Below, piece after piece: positions 32,550-41,682 of a stretch of DNA of 64,000 bases. The position numbers and the translations under genes were made by a program. The DNA is taken from NCBI GenBank assembly GCA_902835305.1, contig CADFMD010000005.1:62001-126000 (forward strand), given 5' to 3'. Numbering within the stretch: position 1 is the first letter of the stretch; the number at the start of each line of letters is the position of its first letter. Origin of the DNA: Coriobacteriaceae bacterium. Lineage in GTDB: Bacteria; Actinomycetota; Coriobacteriia; Coriobacteriales; Coriobacteriaceae. Below the pieces are notes generated by a model. The model was given only the letters and a program-made list of their open reading frames with translations, made no database searches and was not told the origin of the DNA.

Positions 32550-33806
32550 CTAAGCGGACTTCTTCTTGCTGTCGGAGACCATCATGTAGACGGTGAGTAC
32601 GACGGCGATGACGGCAATCACGATGGCGCCGTAGAAGGACTGCTGGTAGGCGGCGCTGCCGGCCTCGGCGTGATACAGCACGGCGGTGATGGGCTGGCTG
32701 ATCCAGGTAGAAGCGGCGTAGCCCAAAAACATGATGCCGTAGTTGACGCCGATGTTGCTGGTGCCAAAGGCGCCACCGGTGAGCGGCGGGTAGATGACGA
32801 GCAGGGCGCCAAAGCTAAAGCCGAGCAGGGCGAGCGCCACAAAGAACATGCTCTGCGTAAAGCTCATCGACATGATGACGAGCGCGACGATGGTGACGAC
32901 AAGGCTGATGAGCAGCGACTTATAGGCGCCGAGCTTGTCGATGATCTGGCCAAAGGACAGACGGCCAACCAGGTTGGCGCAGGTGTTGACGGAGACGACC
33001 ACGCCGCCGAGGGCGACGGCCGCGGCGCTCGTGGGGTCGGCGAAGAGCTGGACGGCGGCGATGGAGGCAACCTTGCCCACGAGCAGGGTGCCCGCGGTGG
33101 CGGCAAAGGCGAAGGTGACGATGAGGACCCAGAAGCGCGGGGCCTTGACCATCTCGCCTGGGGTGAGGTCGCCGAAGGTGCCGGCGTGCGCACCGCCCTT
33201 GGGGGCCTCGAAGCCCTCGGGCAGCCAGCCGGCCTCGGGGGCCTTCAGGAACAGGGCGGAGGCGGCGATCATTACAAAGAAGATGACGCCGAGTGCCTTG
33301 AGGGCGCCAAAGATGCCGAGACTCGGGATGAGCAGCGAGGCGAGCACCGGGGACAGCACGGCGGGGCCGGCGGTGGAGGCGGCAAGGGTGATGCCGGAGG
33401 CGAGGCCCTTCTTGTCGATGAACCACTTTTGGCCGGTGGTGAGCGCAGGGTTGTAGCCCAGGCCGTTGCCAATGGCGGCGACGAGCGAGAACCACAGGTA
33501 GAACTGCCACGGCTCGGTGACGGTGCCGGACATGAACCAGCCCAGGCCGTAGCACACGGCGGCGGCGATCACGACGTTGCGCGGGCCGATCTTATCGGAG
33601 ATGCGGCCGGCGAAGATGCCCGTCACGGCCATGATGGTCTGAAAGACCGGGAAAGCCCAGGTGAGGGCGCTGGACCACTCGGGATAGACGGCGAGCAGGT
33701 TCTTGCTTACGACGGAATACAGCGCGATGGAGCTGATGAAGAACATGGTGACGCACGCGGCGGAAAGCACGGCGGCGCGACCCTTATTGGAGTTGGTGGA
33801 AGCCAT
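32550..33806 (-). CDS. OFA-type MFS transporter
   Basis: A 418-residue major facilitator with about twelve membrane segments. GRISDKIGPRNVV is the loop 2-3 motif, and GNGLGYNPALTTGQKWFIDKKGLASGI is typical of the oxalate-formate antiporter (OFA)/OxlT group, as is SFGQIIDKLG in the second half. Members carry organic anions such as oxalate or lactate; the substrate here is unknown but is probably what the two flanking dehydrogenases act on. ATG at 33806 has AGAAAGAG upstream. Confidence 0.87.
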   Translation of the reverse strand: MASTNSNKGRAAVLSAACVTMFFISSIALYSVVSKNLLAVYPEWSSALTWAFPVFQTIMAVTGIFAGRISDKIGPRNVVIAAAVCYGLGWFMSGTVTEPWQFYLWFSLVAAIGNGLGYNPALTTGQKWFIDKKGLASGITLAASTAGPAVLSPVLASLLIPSLGIFGALKALGVIFFVMIAASALFLKAPEAGWLPEGFEAPKGGAHAGTFGDLTPGEMVKAPRFWVLIVTFAFAATAGTLLVGKVASIAAVQLFADPTSAAAVALGGVVVSVNTCANLVGRLSFGQIIDKLGAYKSLLISLVVTIVALVIMSMSFTQSMFFVALALLGFSFGALLVIYPPLTGGAFGTSNIGVNYGIMFLGYAASTWISQPITAVLYHAEAGSAAYQQSFYGAIVIAVIAVVLTVYMMVSDSKKKSA

Positions 33807-33890
33807 TGGACTCTTTCTAATCGATACGGGGGAGGGGAGGGGCAAACGCCGCTGAGGTGCTTGCCCCGCGCCCCTTTCTACCGGGCTGGT

Positions 33891-34772
33891 TTACTGGTCA
33901 GTCGGCTTTGCGACGCCGGACTCATCGGACCAGAGCTCGACGCCCTTGTTCTTGAGGTAGTTGTCGGCAAAGGCGCGGCGGCCGCCGGGCTTGGCGGTGA
34001 GGTCGCCCATCATGTTGGAGAAGCCGCCATCGACCTTGATGGCGTCGCCGGTGGTAAAGTCCGAGCGCTTGGACGCCAGGAACATGACGGCGTTGGCGAT
34101 ATCACTGACCTCGCCGATGCGGCGCGTGGCGATGAGGCGGCTGCGGCTCTTCTCGACCTCGGGGTCGGCGTAAAAGCTCGCCGACATCGGGGTCTTAACA
34201 AAGCAGGGCTCGACGCAGTTGGAGCGCACGCCGTAGGGGCCCCACTCGGCGGCGAGCATCTTGGACATCATGTTGACGCCGGCCTTGGTGGAGCTGTACA
34301 CGCCCGAGAACGTCTCGGGGGAGTGGCTGGCAACGGTCGAGATGTGCACCAGGCGACCCTGGCCAGCCTTGATCATCTCGCGACCAAAGCGCTGCGAGGT
34401 GATGAAGTAGCCGGTGAGGTTGACGTTGATGACCTCGTTCCAGTCACTCAGCGGCAGGTCTTCCATGGCTGCGAAGCGCAGGATGCCGGCGGTGTTGACA
34501 AGGACGTCGACGCGGCCGAAGTCGGCGATGGTGGCGTCGACGGCGGCCTGAACCTCGGTCTCGTCGGTGGCGTTCATCTTGTAACCCTCGGCGTGGATGC
34601 CAAACTCGGCGGCGAGGTCGGCAGCTGCGGCCTTGACCTTTTCCTCGTCCAGATCGAGCAGGACGACGTTGGCGCCGTTGCGGGCGAACTCGCGGCAAAT
34701 CTCGACGCCCATGCCGCCGAGTGCGCCGGTCACGGCGCAGACATCGCCCTCGAGCTTAAGCCAATTGCTCAT
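33891..34772 (-). CDS. short-chain dehydrogenase/reductase
   Basis: A 293-residue classical SDR. The cofactor motif is TGALGGMG, with VLLDLDEEK after strand 2 (Asp at its end suggests NAD preference), NTAG, Ser in HISTVASHS and the catalytic YSSTK. The C-terminal VDGGFSN is also typical. It is the first gene of the operon SDR-carrier-Gfo/Idh, and the LysR gene is divergent. The substrate is unknown; a hydroxyl group of the imported compound is likely. RBS AAGGGAAG precedes the ATG. Confidence 0.9.
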   Translation of the reverse strand: MSNWLKLEGDVCAVTGALGGMGVEICREFARNGANVVLLDLDEEKVKAAAADLAAEFGIHAEGYKMNATDETEVQAAVDATIADFGRVDVLVNTAGILRFAAMEDLPLSDWNEVINVNLTGYFITSQRFGREMIKAGQGRLVHISTVASHSPETFSGVYSSTKAGVNMMSKMLAAEWGPYGVRSNCVEPCFVKTPMSASFYADPEVEKSRSRLIATRRIGEVSDIANAVMFLASKRSDFTTGDAIKVDGGFSNMMGDLTAKPGGRRAFADNYLKNKGVELWSDESGVAKPTDQ

Positions 34773-34891
34773 AGGAACTTCCCTTCTTGTGCCTCCCAGT
34801 GGGTCGCTCCCATTAACCGACCCACGTGGTTTTCGCTGGTTATCGTATGCTTAGCGTTCGCGCAGGTGAATTGCATATTTGTTAGAATGGC

Positions 34892-34908
34892 GTTAACCGT
34901 AGGTTTAC
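34892..34908. promoter_or_regulatory. candidate LysR-type operator
   Basis: GTTAACCGTAGGTTTAC is an imperfect dyad containing a T-N11-A core, located in the interval between the divergent SDR and LysR genes. Confidence 0.5.
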
Positions 34909-35005
34909 ACTGTGCATTGAGGTTTGTTCTCAATTGAGCGTGTGACCTGCGAAAACGACCCCCTGCGGCGCTGTGGGCCCGCGCGTGCGAAAACGGGAGA
35001 TTGAC

Positions 35006-35884
35006 GTGTACGATCGACGACTTGACGCTATTTCGGCCGCCGCGGAGCTGGGAAGTTTCTCGCGTGCCGCGGCAAAGCTGCGCGTGTCGACCCCGGCGCT
35101 CGTCAAACAGGTGTCGGGGTTCGAGGCCGAGTTTGGCATCACGTTGTTCGAGCGCTCGCACTCGGGCGTCAAGGTGACGCCGGCGGGCGCGCTGTTGGTG
35201 GACGACGCGCGCTCGATCATGCGCCAATCCGAGGATGCGTTGCGCCGCGCCCGGCGAGCGGCGGGCGATGGCGGTGCGGTGCGCCTGGGCGTATCGATGA
35301 TGTGCCCGGGGCGCCACACGCTCGCGCTGTGGCCGCAGGTGCACGACATGGAGCCGCGCTTGCGTTTTGAGATTGTGCCGGTGGGGGACCTTTACGATGA
35401 GCGCGAGACCGTCATGCGCAGTCTGGGGCGCGAGGTGGATGTGGTGCAGTCGAGTTTTTCGACCCCGCGCTGGGGTGATGCCTGCCAAAAGCTCCGCATT
35501 GTCAACGTGCCGTTTTATATCGACCTGCCGCGCACGAGCCCGCTGGCACGCAAGAACCGTATTTCGATCGCCGACTTGGAGGGTATGCGTCTGCGCGTAC
35601 TGCGCCACGGCAACGACGCCATGGACAGCCTGCGCATCGACCTTTTGGCCGACGGCGGCGTGGACGTGATCGACGTGGATAGCTTTGACTTTGCGCTTTT
35701 TAACGAGGCAGAGGAAAAGGGCGACGCGGTGCTCACCTGCGGCGCATGGTCGGGTGTGCACCCGGCCTTTGTGGGCGTACCGTTTCTATGCGGTCGCGAG
35801 GTGCCGGTCTATTTGCACTACCCGCTCGAGCCCACCCTCCAAGTCCAAAAATTCGTCAACGCCATGGCCCAACTCCTCAACTAG
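35006..35884 (+). CDS. LysR-family transcriptional regulator
   Basis: A 292-residue regulator with an N-terminal LysR helix-turn-helix (residues about 2-60, AISAAAELGSFSRAAAKLRVSTPALVKQV) and a periplasmic-binding-protein-like effector domain. GTG at 35006 is used because GGGAGA lies 5 nt upstream. It is divergent from the SDR-OFA-Gfo operon and is likely its activator, with the imported compound or a product as inducer; this is inferred from arrangement. Confidence 0.9.
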   Translation: MYDRRLDAISAAAELGSFSRAAAKLRVSTPALVKQVSGFEAEFGITLFERSHSGVKVTPAGALLVDDARSIMRQSEDALRRARRAAGDGGAVRLGVSMMCPGRHTLALWPQVHDMEPRLRFEIVPVGDLYDERETVMRSLGREVDVVQSSFSTPRWGDACQKLRIVNVPFYIDLPRTSPLARKNRISIADLEGMRLRVLRHGNDAMDSLRIDLLADGGVDVIDVDSFDFALFNEAEEKGDAVLTCGAWSGVHPAFVGVPFLCGREVPVYLHYPLEPTLQVQKFVNAMAQLLN

Positions 35885-35900
35885 CTCATTTGGCGCGGGT

Positions 35901-35990
35901 AGTCTTTTTGGGACGGGGCTTTTTTAGCTACTTTCGCCGCCCTGCCTGCGCACCCTCAAAGTAGTCAAAAAGCCCCGTCCCAAAGAGACT
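35901..35990. repeat. long inverted repeat after lysR
   Basis: 35901-35934 pairs with 35958-35990 (core TTTGGGACGGGGCTTTTT) with a few mismatches. It lies 17 nt past the lysR stop. Confidence 0.75.
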
Positions 35991-35998
35991 AACAAAAC

Positions 35999-36026
35999 GA
36001 GGCCCTGGCCAAACGGCCAGGGCCTC
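35999..36026. terminator. terminator hairpin
   Basis: Perfect 12-bp stem GAGGCCCTGGCC with an AAAC loop between lysR and the convergent ABC operon. Confidence 0.75.
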
Positions 36027-36069
36027 ACTAACCTTTATTCCGTTTTAAACAACGGGCTGATTGCGCGCA

Positions 36070-36175
36070 GGAGGGTGCCCCGGGGCGGCGGGGTATTTCC
36101 TCCGCGCGCAGTTTCGCAGCGAAGCGAGAATGTTTGAGCACGGAGGAATTACCCCGACGCCCCGGGGCACCCTCC
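36070..36175. repeat. 35-bp near-perfect inverted repeat
   Basis: Arms 36070-36104 and 36141-36175 differ at two positions only (core GGAGGGTGCCCCGGGG). It lies 14 nt past the stop of the convergent ABC gene. Confidence 0.85.
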
Positions 36176-36189
36176 GTCAGTAACCGTTC

Positions 36190-38109
36190 CTACTCCAGCT
36201 CAAACGCACCCGTGTACAGCTGGTAGTAGTACCCGCGCTTGGCGATCAGCTCGTCGTGGTTGCCGCGCTCGATGATACGGCCGTGGTCCAGACAGATGAT
36301 CGCGTCGGAGTTGCGCACGGTGGACAGGCGGTGTGCGATGACAAACGTCGTGCGGCCCTCCATGAGCTTATCCATGCCCGCCTGCACGATGGCCTCGGTG
36401 CGGGTGTCGATGGAGCTCGTGGCCTCGTCTAGAATCATCGCCGGCGGATCGGCGACGGCGGCGCGGGCGATCGAGATCAGCTGGCGCTGGCCCTGCGACA
36501 GCTGTGCGCCGTTGCCGGTGAGCATCGTGTCGTAGCCGTCGGGCAGGCGGGTGATAAAGTCGTCTGCGCCCGCGAGCTTGGCCGCCGCGATGCACTCCTC
36601 GTCGGTCGCATCCAGGTTGCCGTAGCGGATGTTGTCCATCACGGTGCCGGTGAACAGGTTCACGTCCTGCAGCACGACGCCCAGCGAGCGGCGCAGATCG
36701 GCCTTGCGGATCTTATTGACGTTGATGCCGTCGTAGCGAATCTTGCCGTCGGCGATGTCATAGAAGCGGTTGATGAGGTTGGTGATGGTCGTCTTACCGG
36801 CACCGGTGGCGCCGACAAACGCGACCTTCTGGCCCGGCTTGGCAAACACGGACACGCCGTGCAGGACCTCGTGGTCGGGGGTGTAGCCAAAGTCGACGTT
36901 GTCCATGACCAAGTCGCCGCGCAGCGGGACGTACTCGATCTCGCCGGTTGCGCGGTGCGGATGTTTCCACGCCCACATGCCGGTGTGGTGGTCAGCCTCC
37001 TCGAACTCCCAAGTCTCGGGGTTCACCTGTGCGTTGACGAGCGTCACGTAGCCTTCGTCGGCCTCGGGCTTCTCGTCGATGAGCTCAAAGATGCGGTCGG
37101 CGCCGGCGAGGCCCATGACCACGGCGTTGATCTGCTGCGAGATCTGGCCGATCTGTCCGCAGAACTGCTTGGTCATGTTGAGGAACGGCACCACGACGGC
37201 GATGGACAGCGCCATGCCCGAGATGCTCAGGTTGGGCACGCCCAGCGCCAGGAAAATGCCGCCCGCCAGTGCGACCAGCACGTAGAGCAGGTTGCCCAGG
37301 TTCATAAGGATGGGCATGAGGATGTTGGCGTACATGTTGGCCTTCTGGGAGACCTCGAAGAGCTTTTCGTTGCGCTCATCGAAATCGGCCTCGGCGGCAG
37401 ATTCGTGGCAGAACGCCTTGACGACTTTCTGGCCGTTCATAACCTCCTCGATGTGGCCCTCGACCACGCCGAGTTCGGTCTGCTGCGCGATAAAGAACCG
37501 CGCGGAGTTGGAGCCGAGGAGCTTGGTCATAAAGGTCATAAAGGCGACGCCGGCGATGATGACCAGGCACATCCACACGCTGTAGTACAGCATGATAAAG
37601 AACACCGTGACGATGATGATGATCGTCATGAGCAGGTTGGGCAGCGACTGGCTGATCATCTGACGCAGCGTGTCGATGTCGTTGGTGTAGTGGCTCATGA
37701 TATCGCCGCGCTGGTGCGTGTCGAAGTAGCGGATCGGCAGGTCCTGCATGCGGTTGAACATCATCTCGCGCAGCTTCTCGAGCGAGCCCTGCGTGATGAC
37801 GGCCATGGCGCGGTTCCAGAAGAGCGAGGACAGGACACCGACGCCGTAGATGCAGGCGAGGGTGGTCACGAGCTGCAGAATCTTGGGCTGTGCGGCTTCC
37901 CAATCGCCCGACTGCCACGATTCGCTAATAATCTGCAGGGCGCTCTGCAGGAAGGTCGCGCCGATGGAGTTGATGATGGCGCAGAGCACCACGCCGGCGA
38001 CGACAAGGGGCAAAAGCACGGGATAGAAGCCAAAGAGCGTCTTGATGAGGCGCGACATGGTGCCGCCCTTGCGGTTGAGTGCGCGCTCGGCGGTCGTTGC
38101 CTTACTCAT
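36190..38109 (-). CDS. heterodimeric ABC exporter, consensus subunit
   Basis: A 639-residue half-transporter: six membrane helices in the first 350 residues, then an ATPase domain with Walker A GATGAGKTT, signature LSQGQRQ, Walker B MILDEATSSID with the catalytic Glu, and VIAHRLST. These match the TM288-type partner, which has a complete set of catalytic residues. A roughly 45-residue insert (NPETWEFEEADHHTGMWAWKH...) sits between membrane and ATPase domains. The gene overlaps the upstream partner by 8 nt. It exports an unknown compound, possibly a drug or peptide, under the MarR regulator. Confidence 0.92.
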   Translation of the reverse strand: MSKATTAERALNRKGGTMSRLIKTLFGFYPVLLPLVVAGVVLCAIINSIGATFLQSALQIISESWQSGDWEAAQPKILQLVTTLACIYGVGVLSSLFWNRAMAVITQGSLEKLREMMFNRMQDLPIRYFDTHQRGDIMSHYTNDIDTLRQMISQSLPNLLMTIIIIVTVFFIMLYYSVWMCLVIIAGVAFMTFMTKLLGSNSARFFIAQQTELGVVEGHIEEVMNGQKVVKAFCHESAAEADFDERNEKLFEVSQKANMYANILMPILMNLGNLLYVLVALAGGIFLALGVPNLSISGMALSIAVVVPFLNMTKQFCGQIGQISQQINAVVMGLAGADRIFELIDEKPEADEGYVTLVNAQVNPETWEFEEADHHTGMWAWKHPHRATGEIEYVPLRGDLVMDNVDFGYTPDHEVLHGVSVFAKPGQKVAFVGATGAGKTTITNLINRFYDIADGKIRYDGINVNKIRKADLRRSLGVVLQDVNLFTGTVMDNIRYGNLDATDEECIAAAKLAGADDFITRLPDGYDTMLTGNGAQLSQGQRQLISIARAAVADPPAMILDEATSSIDTRTEAIVQAGMDKLMEGRTTFVIAHRLSTVRNSDAIICLDHGRIIERGNHDELIAKRGYYYQLYTGAFELE

Positions 38110-39916
38110 GTGCCTCGCCTCCTTCCTGGGTCTGAGCTTGCGTTGCGGATGCCTCGGTGTCGGCCTCGACGGCCCCTTCGCCCTCAGCAGACATCTTGTT
38201 TTGCGAGGTAAAGGTCTCGCGGTAGATCTCGCTCGTCTTGAGTAGCTCGTCATGGTTGCCGATCTGCGCGATGCGGCCGCCCTCCATGACGATGATGCGG
38301 TCTGCGTCCTGCACGGAGCTGATGCGCTGGGCGATGATGAGCTTGGTCGTGTTGGGCAGATAGCTTGCCAGCCCTGCGCGGATCTTGGCGTCGGTCTTGG
38401 TGTCGACGGCGCTGGTGGAGTCGTCCAGGATCAAGATCTTGGGGCGACGCAGCAGGGCGCGCGCAATGCACAGGCGCTGCTTCTGACCGCCGGAAACATT
38501 GGAGCCGCCCTGTTCGATCCAGGTGTCGTAGCCCTTGGGGAAACCGTCGACAAACTCGTCGGCGCAGGCCAGATGCGCTGCCTCGCGGACTTCCTCGTCG
38601 GTGGCGTTCGGGTCGCCCCAACGCAGGTTCTCGGCGATGGTGCCGCTAAACAGCACGTTTTTCTGAAGCACCATGGCGACCTGGTGACGCAGCGCGTCCA
38701 GGTCGTAGTCGCGCACGTCCACGCCGCCCACGCGCACAGTGCCTTCGGTGGTGTCGTACAGGCGGGCGATGAGGTTAACGAGCGTGGACTTGGCCGAGCC
38801 GGTGCCGCCGATGATGCCGATGGTCTCGCCGCTCGTAATGTGCAGGTCGATATCGTCGAGCGCCTGGCGCTTCGCATGCTTGGAATACTTAAAACTCACG
38901 TGGTCAAAGTCGATGGAACCGTCGGCAACCTCGAGCACGGGCTCGGCGGGATCGGCGATCGTGGGCTCGGCGGCCAGCACCTCGGCAATGCGGTGTGCCG
39001 ATTCGTCGGCCATGGTCACCATGACAAAGATCATCGACAGCTGCATCAGGCTCATGAGAATCTGGAAACCATAGGTAAAGGTCGAGGAGAGCTGGCCCAC
39101 GTCGAACAGCGTGCCCTGGCTCGTGATGATGAGCTTGGAGCCCAGGTAGATGATGACGACAAACGCGCCGTTGACGCAGATGTTCATCATGGGGTTGTTA
39201 AAGGCGAGCAGCTTCTCGGCGCGGGTGAAGTCCATCTGGACATCGCGCGCGGCGGCCGCGAACTTCTCCTTCTCAAAGTCTTCGCGTACGTAGCTCTTAA
39301 CCACGCGCATGCCGGTGACGTTTTCCTCGACGGACTCGTTAAGGGCATCGTACTTGTGGAACACGCGCGAGAAGATGGGGCGCACCTTAAAGATGATAAA
39401 GAACAGCCCAAAGCCCAGCAGCGGAATGATAATCAGGTAGACCATGGCGACGCTACCGCCCATGATAAATGCCATGGTAAAGGCGAAGATCAAGACAAGC
39501 GGCGCGCGCACGGCGATACGGATGATCATCATAAAGGCTTGCTGCACGTTGTTGATGTCGGTGGTCAGGCGCGTGACGAGCGAGGAGCTCGAGAACTCAT
39601 CGATGTTGGCAAAGCTGAACGTCTGGATCTTGTAGAACAGGTCGTGATGCAGGTTCTTGGCGAAGCCGCAGCTCGCATGGCTGCAGGTGACGCCTGCCGC
39701 GGCGCCAAAAGCAAGCGATGTCAGCGCGATGAGCACCAAAAGGCCCGCGGTGGGAAGCATCTCGGCTACGGTGGCGCCGTCTTTGATGGCGTCGATCAGG
39801 TTGGCGGTGATAAATGGAATCAGCATCTCGCAGAGCACCTCGCCAAGCACGAGCAACGGCGTGGCAACGGTGACTTTCATATAGTCGCGGATGCTGCCCA
39901 TGAGGGTTTTAATCAT
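38102..39916 (-). CDS. heterodimeric ABC exporter, degenerate-site subunit
   Basis: A 604-residue half-transporter with six membrane helices and an ATPase domain: Walker A GGTGSAKST, signature VSGGQKQR, Walker B LILDDSTSAVD, where Asp replaces the catalytic Glu, and AQRISS, where Gln replaces the switch His. These changes identify the TM287-type subunit that forms the degenerate ATP site. It carries a C-terminal Glu/Ala/Gln tail of about 30 residues. It overlaps marR and the partner gene by 8 nt each, so the three are translationally coupled. Confidence 0.92.
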   Translation of the reverse strand: MIKTLMGSIRDYMKVTVATPLLVLGEVLCEMLIPFITANLIDAIKDGATVAEMLPTAGLLVLIALTSLAFGAAAGVTCSHASCGFAKNLHHDLFYKIQTFSFANIDEFSSSSLVTRLTTDINNVQQAFMMIIRIAVRAPLVLIFAFTMAFIMGGSVAMVYLIIIPLLGFGLFFIIFKVRPIFSRVFHKYDALNESVEENVTGMRVVKSYVREDFEKEKFAAAARDVQMDFTRAEKLLAFNNPMMNICVNGAFVVIIYLGSKLIITSQGTLFDVGQLSSTFTYGFQILMSLMQLSMIFVMVTMADESAHRIAEVLAAEPTIADPAEPVLEVADGSIDFDHVSFKYSKHAKRQALDDIDLHITSGETIGIIGGTGSAKSTLVNLIARLYDTTEGTVRVGGVDVRDYDLDALRHQVAMVLQKNVLFSGTIAENLRWGDPNATDEEVREAAHLACADEFVDGFPKGYDTWIEQGGSNVSGGQKQRLCIARALLRRPKILILDDSTSAVDTKTDAKIRAGLASYLPNTTKLIIAQRISSVQDADRIIVMEGGRIAQIGNHDELLKTSEIYRETFTSQNKMSAEGEGAVEADTEASATQAQTQEGGEAHE

Positions 39917-40412
39917 CCAGTTCCTCCCAGGTTACACGGATTTTCTCGAGCATTTCGGCGAGCTGCTCGCGCTCGTCGTGGGTGAGGGCACTAAAGGCTT
40001 GCTCTCTAAAGCGAATGCGGGCCGCCTGGTCGATGCGGGCGTTTTCCCGGCCGGTTTCGGTCAGGCGAATGGTGAGCTGCCGTCGATCCTTGGGGTTACG
40101 GCTGCGCTCGATGAGGCCGTTGAGCTCGAGCTTGGACAGGATCTCGGAAAGCGACCCCGGCTTGAGGTCAAAGTGCATGCCGAGTTCCTGCTGCGACATC
40201 TCGCCGCCGGGTTGCTTGGCCAGCAGGCAGATGATGGGTGCCTTGCCGGACACGCCTCCGCCATGAAAATGCATGTAATGGCCGCAAAAGCCCAGGCCGC
40301 TCAGGATGCGCTTGGCGAGTTTGTCTTCGGCGCTGACCGCTTCGGGTATGTCTACCGGTTGCGACGGGTCACCGCCGGGCTCATGCGGAAGGACGAGTGG
40401 TTCAACACACAT
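39909..40412 (-). CDS. MarR-family transcriptional regulator
   Basis: A 167-residue winged-helix regulator. The DNA-binding part reads MSQQELGMHFDLKPGSLSEILSKLELNGLI followed by the wing RNPKDRRQLTIRLTETGR, which are typical MarR features. The N-terminal 35 residues are an extra, weakly structured extension. It is first in a three-gene unit with the ABC exporter and probably represses it until an exported compound binds. A palindrome covers the -10 of its promoter. ATG at 40412 has AAAGGAG upstream. Confidence 0.9.
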   Translation of the reverse strand: MCVEPLVLPHEPGGDPSQPVDIPEAVSAEDKLAKRILSGLGFCGHYMHFHGGGVSGKAPIICLLAKQPGGEMSQQELGMHFDLKPGSLSEILSKLELNGLIERSRNPKDRRQLTIRLTETGRENARIDQAARIRFREQAFSALTHDEREQLAEMLEKIRVTWEELDD

Positions 40413-40460
40413 ATCTAAGCTTCGCTCCTTTCTTTAGTTAGGTAGTTGAATTGTTTTGTG

Positions 40461-40496
40461 CCTAACCAATTTAGGAGCACGGTAAATAAATGTCAA
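40461..40496 (-). promoter_or_regulatory. marR operon promoter with overlapping palindrome
   Basis: On the minus strand TTGACA (complement of 40491-40496), 17 nt, TAAATT (complement of 40468-40473). The palindrome CCTAACCAATTTAGG (40461-40475) overlaps the -10, and GTTAGG at 40437 repeats the half-site. This is well placed for MarR autorepression. Confidence 0.65.
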
Positions 40497-40511
40497 GGTA
40501 CCAAACTTATA

Positions 40512-40650
40512 GTTACGGCGTTTTGCCAAACGCCGTAACCGCTCGACGCTGCAAACGCTCCTAAGCGGCAATCTGGCGTTCAATCGTCGGGCATGGCCAC
40601 AAGGCCTATGCCCTCCTCTTTCACGCCACCTTGCTCGCTTAGGAGCGTTT
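40512..40650. repeat. structured repeat element (hairpin + CTCGACGCTGC + long stem), copy 1
   Basis: Hairpin 1: GTTACGGCGT / ACGCCGTAAC (40512-40539). Linker CGCTCGACGCTGC. Outer stem: 40553-40567 pairs perfectly with 40636-40650. Inner hairpin: GGGCATGGCC-ACAA-GGCC-T-ATGCCC (40589-40613) with one bulged T. The same architecture with different bases in the stems occurs at 58015-58152. Confidence 0.75.
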
Positions 40651-40700
40651 TCGCTGTCCGTCCTCAACATGTGATTCCGCCACGGTCCGCTTCGGTGCAT

Positions 40701-40732
40701 GTGATCCCTTGGGGACGGAGGAAAAGGGATCA
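40701..40732. repeat. GGGGACGGAGGAAAA repeat with GTGATCC/GGATCA ends
   Basis: A 32-nt unit matching 62426-62457 at 28 positions; the other copy is inside a coding sequence. The rest of the 445-nt interval before the kinase gene holds no credible gene. Confidence 0.65.
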
Positions 40733-40857
40733 TTTTCCGAAACCTTTCCGCAACAATTTGCCCTTCGTACCGCTCGCCTCCGCCCACAACGCCTTCTGCG
40801 CTACACTTAGTCGCACTGTGGCGCTGCCGCGCCGCGCCCGAAACAAGGGAGACCCTC

Positions 40858-41682
40858 ATGAAGAATACTCAGCTGCTGCTGGTTAACGATATGTGCGGTT
40901 ACGGCAAGGTCGCGCTTTCCGCCATGCTGCCGGTGCTGTCGCACATGGGCTACCGTATCCACAACCTGCCGACGGCGCTCGTTTCTGACACGCTCAACTA
41001 CCCCAAGTTCTACATCCACGACACCACCGAGTACGTGCGTCAAAGCCTCGCTATCTGGGAGGAGCTCGGCTTTGAGTTCGACGCCATCTCGACCGGCTTT
41101 ATCGTGACCGAGGAAGAGACGCGCATCATCTCGGACTTTTGCCACCGCCGTGCGCAAAAGGGCACCAAGGTGTTCGTCGATCCCATCATGGGCGACAACG
41201 GCAAGCTCTATGCCGGTGTGCCCGAGTCCACGATCGGTCTCATGAGGCACCTGCTCGAGTGCGCCGATTACGCGGTTCCCAATTACACTGAGGCCTGTCT
41301 GCTCACCGATACGCCTATTGCAGAGCAAATCACGCCCGACGAGGCTCGCGTTCTTGTGAACGCCGTGCGTGAGCTGGGTGCCAAGTCGGTGGTCATTACG
41401 AGCGCCGTAGTCAATGGCACGAACGCGGTTATCGGTTACGACCATGTGGCGGGGGAGTACTTTACGATTCCCTTTGAGCTCATTCCGGTCTATTTCCCGG
41501 GCACGGGCGACACGTTCTCGGCGGTGCTCGTCGGCCGCGTTATGGCAGGCTGGAGTCTGCAGCGCGCGACGTTCGATGCCATGCGTGTGGTGGCTGAGCT
41601 TATCGAACGCAATGCCGACCAAGAGGACAAGTCGGCCGGCCTTCCCATCGAGGCCTGCCTGGACGTGATCGACCATGAGTAA
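40858..41682 (+). CDS. pyridoxal/pyridoxamine kinase family protein
   Basis: A 274-residue ribokinase-fold kinase of the PdxK/PdxY group. The N-terminal LLLVNDMCGYGKVAL corresponds to the conserved substrate-loop region of PdxY enzymes; VFVDPIMGDNGKLY and VPNYTEACLLT are family motifs, and FPGTGDTFSAVLVG holds the catalytic Asp and anion hole. It would phosphorylate pyridoxal, pyridoxine or pyridoxamine with ATP for vitamin B6 salvage. AGGGAGA precedes the ATG. The next gene overlaps by 8 nt. Confidence 0.88.
   Translation: MKNTQLLLVNDMCGYGKVALSAMLPVLSHMGYRIHNLPTALVSDTLNYPKFYIHDTTEYVRQSLAIWEELGFEFDAISTGFIVTEEETRIISDFCHRRAQKGTKVFVDPIMGDNGKLYAGVPESTIGLMRHLLECADYAVPNYTEACLLTDTPIAEQITPDEARVLVNAVRELGAKSVVITSAVVNGTNAVIGYDHVAGEYFTIPFELIPVYFPGTGDTFSAVLVGRVMAGWSLQRATFDAMRVVAELIERNADQEDKSAGLPIEACLDVIDHE

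Noticed and set aside
40434..40859. 141-codon minus-strand frame upstream of the pyridoxal kinase gene
   Set aside because: It spans the structured repeat and the marR promoter, has no ribosome site and no family motif.
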